From contig JANQFC010000077.1 in the NCBI GenBank assembly GCA_028278035.1, positions 1 to 64,000 of the forward strand: a DNA stretch of 64,000 nt. The letters are read 5' to 3'. The notes under the pieces were generated by a model. It did no database searches. It saw only the letters and a list, made by a program, of their open reading frames with translations, and was not told the DNA's origin. Source of the DNA: Chlamydiales bacterium. Its GTDB lineage: Bacteria; Chlamydiota; Chlamydiia; Chlamydiales; SM23-39. The position numbers were made by a program, and so were the translations under genes. This document shows, piece by piece, positions 43,152 through 50,993 of this stretch; the first letter of the stretch is position 1, and each line of letters opens with the position of its first letter.

Positions 43152-45425
43152 ATGAAAATATTTAAAATTCTTTATTTTTGCATTTTATTAACTGTATGTA
43201 CAATAGCTACAATTTACTGGCATAATAATAGAACAAGAAAATCTGAGACTGTTTTAAAAGTATTCGAAAAAGATATTTTTTTAAATAAATTAAAAACTCA
43301 AGCTCCTCAATGGATGAACAAGCAAATCCAAGATGATTTTAAATCTTTTCAAAATAACAAAATATCTATACAAGCAATCACAGAAACCTTTAATCAAATA
43401 AAAGAAAAAACCTACGACAAAAAAGGATTTTTTCATAGATATAGAATCATAAATAACAAATTATATAAGTATTTTCCCTTTAATGAAGAGCCGTCTAAAA
43501 TTCAAAACCCTTATGAAAAAGCAATAAAAACCCTTTCTAAAATAACAAGTCTTCCAGATGTTGATTTTATATTATGCGATAGAGATGGTATTCCAGAATG
43601 TTTTCTGCCAAAAGATTTTCATATAGTTCAAAACAAATTAATGCAAGCACCTGTTTTAGCTAAAGCTAAAACAATACAAACTAAAAATGTAATATTAATT
43701 CCAGATCATTACAGCCTGTCAGGCTTATGGAAAAAAGAAAGCAATAACATCATAAACTTAAACAAACAAATCCCCTGGCACATAAAAAACACAAAAGCTT
43801 TCTGGAGAGGCGGCAGTCATGATAAAGAATACACTAAAAACAATTATCAAAATATGCCCCGATACAAAATTTGTATGTCGTCCAAAGAACATCCCGACTT
43901 AAATGACAGCGGCTTTATATCAACTTTTTACGGACAGATGTTAGATACATTAGAAAAAGAACATCTCATTAAATCATTTGCTGATATTAAGACCCATTTA
44001 AACTATAAATATCTTCCTGTATTAGATGGAATAGTCTGTACATATCCCGGTTATTTATGGAGGCTCTTGTCCAATAGCTTGGTATTTAAACAACAATCAG
44101 ATGAAATCCAATGGTTTTATAAAGCCCTTGCGCCCTATGAACATTACGTCCCTATTAAAAATGACATGTCTGATCTAATAGAAAAAATTAACTGGGCTAA
44201 ACAAAATGATAACAAATGTTTAGTTATTTCTCACAATGCCACCAACTTTGTAAAAAACAATCTTTTATTTGAAGATATTTATTTGTATTTCTACAAAGTA
44301 TTGAAAAACTATGCACAACATCAAGATTTCTCAAAAATTGACCTGTATAAAGAAACGATCCATAACAAAAACTGGGTATGTATACAAAATAGAAAACAAG
44401 CCAATAAAAATCTAAGTCACATTAATTATCCCTATTCAAAAATAAAAGATATTACACAACCTACTACTTCTGATTATAAGCTCATCCAAAAATATTTAAG
44501 AGAGGGAAAAAGAGATTATCTAAATCTTTTTTCTCAAAGCTCAACACCAGAAAAAAAATTGCTTTCTGAGAACTACATCAAAAAGGCTAAAAAATTTAGA
44601 CTGATCGGCAAAAATAAAAAAGAACTGCCCGTATTCCAAAAAGAATATTTCAATACTACAAAAGACAATTTAAACAATGTAATTATTTGTTATTCTTCAT
44701 ATAACGGCCGTTTTCCTGAAGGAATCGAAAGAATAAAAAAAGCTCTCAATCTCATTAATTATAAAGGTCATTTTATATATAGGATAGGAGGTTGGCCTAA
44801 TGTAGAAGACGGCTCTTTAAAATATGCTCATGTATTATTTGCTTTTAAACCTCTTTTTTTTAGAGAAGTAAAAAAAATGGGCTACAAAAATGTCTTATGG
44901 ATAGACAGCTCGATAATCCCAATGAATAAATTAGACTCGATTTTTGCAGATATCAATAAAAATGGATATTTCGGAACATTTTCTACTTCCAGTGTTGGTC
45001 AGTATATTAATGACTTTTTACTAAATAAATACAACCTTTCTATTGAAGAAGCAAACAATATACAAACAATAGGAGGCGGTATTATAGGATTAAATCTTAA
45101 CCACCCTATTGGAAATACTATATTGGATAAATGGCAAGAAGCTGCTGAAAATAATGGTTTTTATTCTGCCCGTCATGATCAAAATTCACTTTCTATCATC
45201 TCTCATCAACTTCATTTGGATAAATGGAAATATAATTTAGTTCTTTTAAATGAAGATATAAATTCACTAAATAACGGCAGCTCTTTTTTCTTAGACCGTT
45301 CATTAGAATACTGGCCGGAAAAAAATGAAGGTTCAATCGTTTTGATAAAAGAGAAAAAAATTAAAAAAAAATCTTACAAAGACTTTCTGAAAATTAAAAA
45401 TTATTTAAAAAGCCCGAATAAATAA
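43152..45425 (+). CDS. GT90/CAP10-like and GT-A-like glycosyltransferase fusion (757 aa)
   Basis: A probable two-domain glycosyltransferase. After an N-terminal membrane segment (about residues 5-22), residues about 60-430 form a CAP10/GT90-like domain with PWHIKNTKAFWRGGSHDKEY, YKYLPVLDGIVCTYPGYLWR and LLSNSLVFKQQS. Residues about 500-740 form a second domain (NVIICYSSYNGRFPEGIERI, KKMGYKNVLWIDSSIIPM, IGGGIIGLNLNHPIGNTILD, HDQNSLSIISHQL), which looks like a GT-A-type transferase with a D-x-S variant of D-x-D. I chose the ATG at 43152 since GGAG lies 6 bases before it; the GTG at 43140 overlaps that site. GT90 enzymes transfer xylose or glucose to proteins or capsules; the acceptor here is unknown. 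Confidence 0.8.
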   Translation: MKIFKILYFCILLTVCTIATIYWHNNRTRKSETVLKVFEKDIFLNKLKTQAPQWMNKQIQDDFKSFQNNKISIQAITETFNQIKEKTYDKKGFFHRYRIINNKLYKYFPFNEEPSKIQNPYEKAIKTLSKITSLPDVDFILCDRDGIPECFLPKDFHIVQNKLMQAPVLAKAKTIQTKNVILIPDHYSLSGLWKKESNNIINLNKQIPWHIKNTKAFWRGGSHDKEYTKNNYQNMPRYKICMSSKEHPDLNDSGFISTFYGQMLDTLEKEHLIKSFADIKTHLNYKYLPVLDGIVCTYPGYLWRLLSNSLVFKQQSDEIQWFYKALAPYEHYVPIKNDMSDLIEKINWAKQNDNKCLVISHNATNFVKNNLLFEDIYLYFYKVLKNYAQHQDFSKIDLYKETIHNKNWVCIQNRKQANKNLSHINYPYSKIKDITQPTTSDYKLIQKYLREGKRDYLNLFSQSSTPEKKLLSENYIKKAKKFRLIGKNKKELPVFQKEYFNTTKDNLNNVIICYSSYNGRFPEGIERIKKALNLINYKGHFIYRIGGWPNVEDGSLKYAHVLFAFKPLFFREVKKMGYKNVLWIDSSIIPMNKLDSIFADINKNGYFGTFSTSSVGQYINDFLLNKYNLSIEEANNIQTIGGGIIGLNLNHPIGNTILDKWQEAAENNGFYSARHDQNSLSIISHQLHLDKWKYNLVLLNEDINSLNNGSSFFLDRSLEYWPEKNEGSIVLIKEKKIKKKSYKDFLKIKNYLKSPNK

Positions 45426-45439
45426 ATATTATTCGGGCT
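45405..45439 (-). terminator. Rho-independent terminator for the merR-type gene
   Basis: A 10-bp stem AGCCCGAATA/TATTCGGGCT (45411-45420 and 45430-45439) with a 9-base loop. Read on the minus strand, the stem is followed by TTTTT. It ends the MerR-type regulator gene and overlaps the last codons of the glycosyltransferase gene on the other strand. Confidence 0.8.
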
Positions 45440-45454
45440 ATTGTAGATCAATGT

Positions 45455-46237
45455 TTATTTCTTAATTTCATTTTTATAAATCATCATTGCATTATATAAA
45501 AATTCAGGTAGTTTAGGATGGATTTTTGCCCATATATAATAATTATCCATATCCTGTCTGATATTCAGGTAAGAATCCATCCACTTCTTTTTGGTCATTG
45601 GTGTTACCATACTTAAAATCTGATAGTATTCTTTCATTAAGTTTTGAGCTGTTTTTGAATCTTCTTTAATATTTGTATTAATAGCTTCCACTATTTTTTT
45701 AATACAACTATTCATTCTTTCCTGATACTTTTTCATATCAACATTTTCGAATAAACCTTTAGCCGCTTCTTGCTGCTCTTCCAGGCTCATTTTATTTATT
45801 TCATCATTTTTCTCTTTAAACTGACTTTCAAAAAATTCACTACCTTTCTTGGTATTTTTTTGAAATTTATCAAACTGCTTAAGCAGCTGTGCTTGATCCA
45901 GATTGTCCTGCTCAAAATAAAACTGCATTTCATCTATTACATCTATTAAATTTTTCAGTCTTTTGATTTCATTTTTTAAGAACTGTTTTTTCGCTGAAAA
46001 AATAGCTTTTTTATCTAAATTTTTAGACTGCAGAAATATTTTTATTTTTTTCAGATTAAAACCTAATTCCTTAAAAAATAAAATATCAACTAATGTTACA
46101 ATCTCTTGAATACCATACAACCTACGCCCGCTTTCCATTCGGACTTGAGGTTTCAAAAGACCTATTTCATCATAGTAATGAAGTGTGCGAACACTTACTT
46201 TATAAAGTTTAGATAATTCCTCTACACTGTACAACAT
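45455..46237 (-). CDS. MerR-family regulator, TipA-like
   Basis: A MerR-type transcription regulator. The N-terminal winged helix (MLYSVEELSKLYKVSVRTLH, YYDEIGLLKP, RRLYGIQEIVTLVDILFFKE) is followed by the dimerisation coiled coil at about residues 75-115. A C-terminal helical domain of about 140 residues resembles the TipAS drug-binding domain, without obvious cysteine ligands for metals. MerR proteins untwist promoters with a 19-base spacer, and exactly such a promoter with a palindrome lies directly upstream, pointing to autoregulation. The start follows GGAGG. No effector-linked target gene is adjacent. Confidence 0.9.
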   Translation of the reverse strand: MLYSVEELSKLYKVSVRTLHYYDEIGLLKPQVRMESGRRLYGIQEIVTLVDILFFKELGFNLKKIKIFLQSKNLDKKAIFSAKKQFLKNEIKRLKNLIDVIDEMQFYFEQDNLDQAQLLKQFDKFQKNTKKGSEFFESQFKEKNDEINKMSLEEQQEAAKGLFENVDMKKYQERMNSCIKKIVEAINTNIKEDSKTAQNLMKEYYQILSMVTPMTKKKWMDSYLNIRQDMDNYYIWAKIHPKLPEFLYNAMMIYKNEIKK

Positions 46238-46273
46238 AATGCCTCCAAATAATTGTTATTTAAAACAATCTTA

Positions 46274-46304
46274 ATAATACTACATTACGTATACGTTAAG
46301 TAAA
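46274..46304 (-). promoter_or_regulatory. MerR-type promoter with 19-base spacer and operator palindrome
   Basis: Reading the minus strand, TTTACT (46304-46299) and TATTAT (46279-46274) are separated by 19 bases, the over-long spacer typical of MerR-controlled promoters. A perfect palindrome ACGTATACGT (46286-46295) lies inside the spacer. It is 37 bases upstream of the regulator's start, so self-regulation is likely. Confidence 0.7.
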
Positions 46305-46331
46305 GGAGTTAAAATTTTTATTAGTAATTAA

Positions 46332-46916
46332 TTAATGCGTTTTAATAGCTTTTTGTTCAGCTTCTTCTCTTATTCCTTTTGCCAAAGTACATTCATGCAA
46401 AAAACTAGGAACTTTTTTATCATTTTTTTGCTTTGCTAAAGCCTCTTGCTGGCTTTCTATAGTTTCTTTTATACCAGTTAATTGCTCAACAGCTTTAGCA
46501 CTAGGCTTTAGCGGGTTTATTAACATAAGCCGGTCTGATAAAGTTTGTAAAGCTCTTTCTTTTTCTTGTTGAACTCTTCTTAAAAACATTTTTCCTTTTT
46601 TTGAATTAACATCCACCATTGAAGCTGCAGCACAATGAACTAAAGCGCTTGTTAAATTCATTGGGGCAGCAGAATCTCCAAATGTAGGTAAATTCCAATC
46701 ATACAAAACAAGATTAATATGCATAATAATTCCGAATATTGAACGCTCGCTTTCTGCCAGTTCTTCCGTTAAAATATTTTCCACTTTTCGTTGATAAAGA
46801 TCATCTTTTAAATACTCTTTCAAACAAGCTTTTAGTTTTGCCTGTTTAGGAAAAGAAAGAATAACATCAGTATTTTCATATGCTCTAGCATTTGTACTTA
46901 TCGCATCTATTGCCAT
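46332..46916 (-). CDS. hypothetical protein, last gene of the U-box operon (194 aa)
   Basis: Unknown family. A helical, soluble protein with no signal peptide. The N-terminus MAIDAISTNARAYENT is Ser/Thr/Asn-rich and resembles those of other lineage-specific proteins in this window. A weakly hydrophobic segment near residues 80-96 (NLTSALVHCAAASMVDV) and an amphipathic C-terminal helix (KGIREEAEQKAIKTH) are visible. It has its own AGGAG and lies 90 bases after the preceding gene, so it may also have its own promoter. Confidence 0.65.
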   Translation of the reverse strand: MAIDAISTNARAYENTDVILSFPKQAKLKACLKEYLKDDLYQRKVENILTEELAESERSIFGIIMHINLVLYDWNLPTFGDSAAPMNLTSALVHCAAASMVDVNSKKGKMFLRRVQQEKERALQTLSDRLMLINPLKPSAKAVEQLTGIKETIESQQEALAKQKNDKKVPSFLHECTLAKGIREEAEQKAIKTH

Positions 46917-47006
46917 AATATTCTCCTAAATCAATTATTTTTAAAATCTTAAAAAGAATTCATTAAAATCTTTTATTTTTCAAACTTTTTCCGAAAATAA
47001 TTTTAA

Positions 47007-47552
47007 TCATACTGTTATTATGTGACGATCCATTTGAGCTTTTGTTCTATCTAGCTCAAAACGAAGTTCATTTATTTCTTTAACCATGCTAACTAGCAAT
47101 GCATTTATTATTGCTGGATTCGATGTTTCATAAAATCTTCCTGCTATAGAAGAAGTCATACGAGGAGCAGGAACATAACTTAAAGAATCCTTTCTTTCTA
47201 CTTGAGCAGCTGGTTGTTTATGTTTATTTCTTATTTCTTCTCTAAGTTTTATTATCTCTTCTCTTTGCTCTTTTACTAAAGCTAATAAACTTGCGTCTTT
47301 CTTTTTTTGAGCTTCTCTTGAAGCTAGATTTTCTTGTTCAAGCACTGAAACCCTTGTTTCTAGCAAAACAATTCTTCTTGCTTGCTCATCTGCATAAGCT
47401 CTCATTTTTGACATCATCTCCTGAAATGCTCCAGCTGTTTTGCTTTTCGCTTCTGACAATTCTGAATCATGCATAGTAAATAAAGGCATAGCTCCACCTA
47501 AAGCTGCTAATACTTGCGAACCTTCTCCCCTTAGATCTGTAACTACTGACAT
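47007..47552 (-). CDS. coiled-coil protein of the U-box operon (181 aa)
   Basis: Unknown function. A long coiled coil occupies about residues 55-110 (RIVLLETRVSVLEQENLASR, KEQREEIIKLREEIRNKHKQ). It is flanked by a Gly/Ser-containing N-terminus (MSVVTDLRGEGSQVLAALGG) and a C-terminal helical pair (NPAIINALLVSMVKEINELR). No signal peptide or membrane segment is seen. It starts after AGAGG, 14 bases after the stop of the U-box-like gene with the C-terminal membrane segment. Confidence 0.65.
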   Translation of the reverse strand: MSVVTDLRGEGSQVLAALGGAMPLFTMHDSELSEAKSKTAGAFQEMMSKMRAYADEQARRIVLLETRVSVLEQENLASREAQKKKDASLLALVKEQREEIIKLREEIRNKHKQPAAQVERKDSLSYVPAPRMTSSIAGRFYETSNPAIINALLVSMVKEINELRFELDRTKAQMDRHIITV

Positions 47553-47566
47553 AATTTTCCTCTCTT

Positions 47567-48673
47567 TTAAAAAGTATAAGTACCCATTAATTTTGCCCCA
47601 CCTTGCATAGGTAAAATACCTGCTTTTAAAGCTGTGGAACTAAGCGCTGCAGAAAGAGCCCATGTTGCAACGCAGCAAACTGCTGCCATACCAACGCATT
47701 TTAAAATTGTACCCCATTTATTTTTCTTTCTTTCTTTAATCGCTTTATCTACTTCAATGATTCTTCGTTGTATTATCAAATCGTTTCTTCCTGCTTCAGA
47801 AATTTCATCTCCTAAATAAGATATTCTAGCATCAAGAGTCTCTATTTTTTCTTGATCCCCTCTTATTTCTTCTGCCAATTGTTCTAATTTTTTATTAATC
47901 TGATCACACTCTTGAGTATCCCTTTCTGCAATGTTTGCTAACCTTCCCTGAACCTCTGTATTGAACCCTTGAATTCTTTCATAAAAAGGTATAAATAATC
48001 GATCTAATAGAACTATATGTTGTTGTTGAATATCACGCCTTAAAGATTCATACCGCAAAGCTTCTTTATCTTTTTGAAGCTGCATTTCTACAACTCTTCT
48101 AATACGGTCATTTTTTTCATTTGGAATAATCAACTGAACTTGATCAGGCTTTAAATTCTCAAAAGCTCTATTAATTTCTTCTGATTCAATTTTTGCATTA
48201 TGTCTTGCAAGCCATCCAATCATATAGCTTGCAAGTAAATGTTCTTTTGTTGAAAATTTATCTTTGCTGTCAGGATTTATCGGAGATCTATTTCTATAAT
48301 GTTCAGAAACCTTATTTAGATGAATACAAAGATGTTTATATCCATATGTTCTTCCATCTGTTCCTAATAAAGCTTTATCATCTAAAGGTGTATCTGTTAT
48401 CGTATCTGTAAGAATTTGTTGAAGCAAGTAAATATATGCTTGTAATACAGCTGCTGCATTAATATTTGGAACATTTAAAGCCTCTGTAAAATTTCTTTCC
48501 CATATATCTATTTCTCGAGAAATTTCATCATTGGAATTAAAATATCTAATCTCATTTCTAACTGCAGCAAGCTCTGCTTGTAAAGCTCTTCTTGGACCTG
48601 TATCTCGCAATTCTCGACCAACATCCACTTGAATAGTATTAATCGTTTGATCTGAAGTTGTAACTACTGTCAT
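47567..48673 (-). CDS. U-box-like protein with coiled coil and C-terminal hydrophobic segment (368 aa)
   Basis: The region at about residues 86-157 fits a U-box, the zinc-free RING-like fold of E3 ubiquitin ligases: QILTDTITDTPLDDKALLGT, then DGRTYGYKHLCIHL, the pocket element NRSPINP, and ASYMIGWL as the closing helix. In known U-boxes, equivalent positions hold the P-I-T/D-P, G-x-T/S-Y, C/S-P and W-L residues that bind E2 enzymes. A long coiled coil (about 195-315) follows, then a hydrophobic segment (about 323-350) that may anchor it in a host or bacterial membrane. No signal peptide. Host-directed ubiquitin ligase activity is an inference. Confidence 0.62.
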   Translation of the reverse strand: MTVVTTSDQTINTIQVDVGRELRDTGPRRALQAELAAVRNEIRYFNSNDEISREIDIWERNFTEALNVPNINAAAVLQAYIYLLQQILTDTITDTPLDDKALLGTDGRTYGYKHLCIHLNKVSEHYRNRSPINPDSKDKFSTKEHLLASYMIGWLARHNAKIESEEINRAFENLKPDQVQLIIPNEKNDRIRRVVEMQLQKDKEALRYESLRRDIQQQHIVLLDRLFIPFYERIQGFNTEVQGRLANIAERDTQECDQINKKLEQLAEEIRGDQEKIETLDARISYLGDEISEAGRNDLIIQRRIIEVDKAIKERKKNKWGTILKCVGMAAVCCVATWALSAALSSTALKAGILPMQGGAKLMGTYTF

Positions 48674-48679
48674 AATGTT

Positions 48680-49144
48680 TTATCCTATTTTTTGTCCTGA
48701 AATTTCTGCTGCTGCTATTTGTCCAACAGTATTAATAAACGTAGTAATAAAAGAACCTTCTGGCATGGAAGCTAATTCAGCTTTTTTATCCTCTAAAAAT
48801 ACTTGAAGCATGTTTTTACTAGCTGTTTGCTCTTGCAGCTTATCTCTACATGCACCTACCCTTTTTTGATAATCAGATATTACCTCTTTCAGAATTTTAG
48901 ATACTTGTTGAATAGCTGTAATACCATCGGGCACTTCTGCAAACTGATTAATCCCTCTTAGTTCGGCAATAAATCTTTTTAGCTCTTCTTCGCCTTCTTG
49001 TTGTTTGAGATTTAAATCAACTAAAACCCTAGCTACAATTATTTGCATTCTATTGAGCATGTCTTTTTCTATTTCTTGAGGTGATCTTTCACGTAGCTCT
49101 CTAGAATACTTGAGAGTCTTCTCAAGAGTAATTCTTGCTGCCAT
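48680..49144 (-). CDS. helical protein of the U-box operon (154 aa)
   Basis: Unknown function. It is wholly helical, with amphipathic or coiled-coil tracts at about residues 10-75 and 85-125 (VISDYQKRVGACRDKLQEQT) and a short, mildly hydrophobic C-terminal segment (FITTFINTVGQIAAAEISG). No signal peptide. The start follows AAAGGT. It is one base from the upstream gene's stop and 6 bases from the next start, so it is co-translated within the six-gene operon. Confidence 0.62.
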   Translation of the reverse strand: MAARITLEKTLKYSRELRERSPQEIEKDMLNRMQIIVARVLVDLNLKQQEGEEELKRFIAELRGINQFAEVPDGITAIQQVSKILKEVISDYQKRVGACRDKLQEQTASKNMLQVFLEDKKAELASMPEGSFITTFINTVGQIAAAEISGQKIG

Positions 49145-49145
49145 T

Positions 49146-49811
49146 TCAACCTTTTCTTTCTAAAATATTTTTTAAACCTATTTGTTCTTGTTCAAAAGCT
49201 GCTCCTGTTTCCTCTCCTTTTTTAATAGTTCTTTGAACTTGTTGGATTAGACTTTTTACTCTTTGCATTAATACATTTATTTTATCTTTACAGCTTTCAC
49301 TTTTCTTATCTCCAGCAGTATATACTTCTAATAAGCGTTCTTTTAATCCATCAAATTCTTGTTGTAATTGAACATCTATGGCTTGTGCACTTTCTTGCGT
49401 TCTTCTAACTATAACATACAAATCTTCTTCTAAGCTGGCAAGATGATTAATAAAAGACATCTCTTCATTTTTTTCTTCTATTAACTGATCTACATCTTTT
49501 GTAGAAGGAATATATCGACCTAATATAATTTTAATATCCTTTTCAATATCTAACCAAAAATCTGCACTTGTTGGATTAGATTTAATTTTAGGATAAATAA
49601 AATTAAATAAAATAAAGCAATAAGCAGTTATTATATCTTCTGAGTCTGTTAGCTGATCTATTGTCTGAATCAAACTATCAAGCTCTTTAATTTCTTCTTC
49701 TGAAAATATTCCGCTAGATAATAATCTTCGCATAAGAAAAAAAACACCTCTATCTTTTATAGATAGTCTAGTAGATTCTGGCCCTGCAAGAGTATAAGTC
49801 ACTGTGCTCAT
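49146..49811 (-). CDS. helical protein of the U-box operon (221 aa)
   Basis: Unknown function. A helical protein with a Thr/Ser-rich N-terminus (MSTVTYTLAGPESTRLS) and a coiled coil over about residues 115-215 (IVRRTQESAQAIDVQLQQEF, INVLMQRVKSLIQQVQRTIK). I chose the ATG at 49811, which overlaps the stop of the upstream U-box/CaaX gene as ATGA; the earlier in-frame ATG at 49823 touches the GGAGG sequence and could not be used efficiently. No signal peptide or membrane segment is present. Confidence 0.62.
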   Translation of the reverse strand: MSTVTYTLAGPESTRLSIKDRGVFFLMRRLLSSGIFSEEEIKELDSLIQTIDQLTDSEDIITAYCFILFNFIYPKIKSNPTSADFWLDIEKDIKIILGRYIPSTKDVDQLIEEKNEEMSFINHLASLEEDLYVIVRRTQESAQAIDVQLQQEFDGLKERLLEVYTAGDKKSESCKDKINVLMQRVKSLIQQVQRTIKKGEETGAAFEQEQIGLKNILERKG

Positions 49812-50782
49812 AAAAGAATACATCCTCCATCACATGAATGATTTTCTAAAACATGAATTCTTCTTAATTGTTCTTGTTGCTTTTCAAGTAGATCTCTAAT
49901 TTCTCTTCCCTTTTCAGACAGAGCGACATTTGCTTCTCTTATTCTTACTTCATCTTCTGCATGCATATTCTGTAAAGCATTTAATTGATCTTTTATAGCA
50001 GTCACTCTTTCTTGATGCACTTCATCTAACTGTTCAATTTTTCCTCTAATAACTTCTTCGGATTCTTTTGATCTTTGCTCTAATCTCTCTTTTTCTTGAA
50101 CAAACATTTCTCTCATTTGTTGAGCTGTTTCTGCAAACCTTATAGCTTCTTGTTCCATAACCTCCCGCATGATTTTTTCTCTATAAACAGCACGAACTTT
50201 ACCTGCAAGTGCATTCCACAGCATTATTCGTATTTCATGTGGTATTGTGTCAGCTGCCAAAGCCATTAACGAGCTTTTTATTGACTCTCTTTGTATAATA
50301 AAATTTTTCTGCCCTGAAATACAGCGAACATCTTTTAACCAATTAATCATATGCCTTGCAAATTCATGCGTTTTTACAGCAATGGGTTGTCCAGAAAATG
50401 GGGATTGATTAGAACCGCATGAAGCATAATTTTTTAAAACACTTATATCCCAAGTCCATTCCCCGTCTAACACAGGCGCTTCTAAAGGTTGTTTAGTTAA
50501 AAAATCTACTAAAATTTCATCTTCCAAAGCAACTAGATGTTTTTGTGCAAGGCTATTGAATTGTTCAATATTAACACTCTCACAACTTGCCATTAGAACA
50601 AGTGTATTAGAACCCCATTTGAGCAATTCTTTTGATAATATATCATTCCAATCTTTAAATCTTTCTAAAATACCTGCAAGCCTATTTAATAAATCAGAGC
50701 TTTGAGGAAATTGTAATAATAATGTACTTTCCCTTGCAGCTCTATCTGTGGTTTGTGTAACTGTTCGCGTATCTGCAGCCAA
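49808..50782 (-). CDS. U-box-like coiled-coil protein ending in a CaaX-like motif (324 aa)
   Basis: First gene of the six-gene operon. Residues about 88-151 fit a U-box: DEILVDFLTKQPLEAPVLDG, EWTWDISVLKNY, the loop NQSPFSGQPI (compare CPVTGQPL in known U-boxes) and EFARHMINWLKDV. A coiled coil covers about 200-310. The protein ends SCDGGCILL, whose last four residues, CILL, form a CaaX box of the geranylgeranylation type. Host enzymes prenylate such motifs in some effectors of intracellular bacteria. The start is a TTG with AAGGA seven bases before it; no ATG is available in frame. Effector function is an inference. Confidence 0.62.
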   Translation of the reverse strand: MAADTRTVTQTTDRAARESTLLLQFPQSSDLLNRLAGILERFKDWNDILSKELLKWGSNTLVLMASCESVNIEQFNSLAQKHLVALEDEILVDFLTKQPLEAPVLDGEWTWDISVLKNYASCGSNQSPFSGQPIAVKTHEFARHMINWLKDVRCISGQKNFIIQRESIKSSLMALAADTIPHEIRIMLWNALAGKVRAVYREKIMREVMEQEAIRFAETAQQMREMFVQEKERLEQRSKESEEVIRGKIEQLDEVHQERVTAIKDQLNALQNMHAEDEVRIREANVALSEKGREIRDLLEKQQEQLRRIHVLENHSCDGGCILL

Positions 50783-50993
50783 TGATGCTTCCTTTTAAAT
50801 TTAATTTTTTTGAAAAGAAATATTATAATTAAAACAATTAAAAACCAATAATTCATTAATTTAAAAAAATTATTAAGCAATATTTCGCTAAAACACAACA
50901 ATAAATGGATTCAAAAATTTTAATAAATCATAATTATTGAGGATAATTATACAAACGCTATATAACTCTTATTAATAAAAACTAGGGCAAAAA

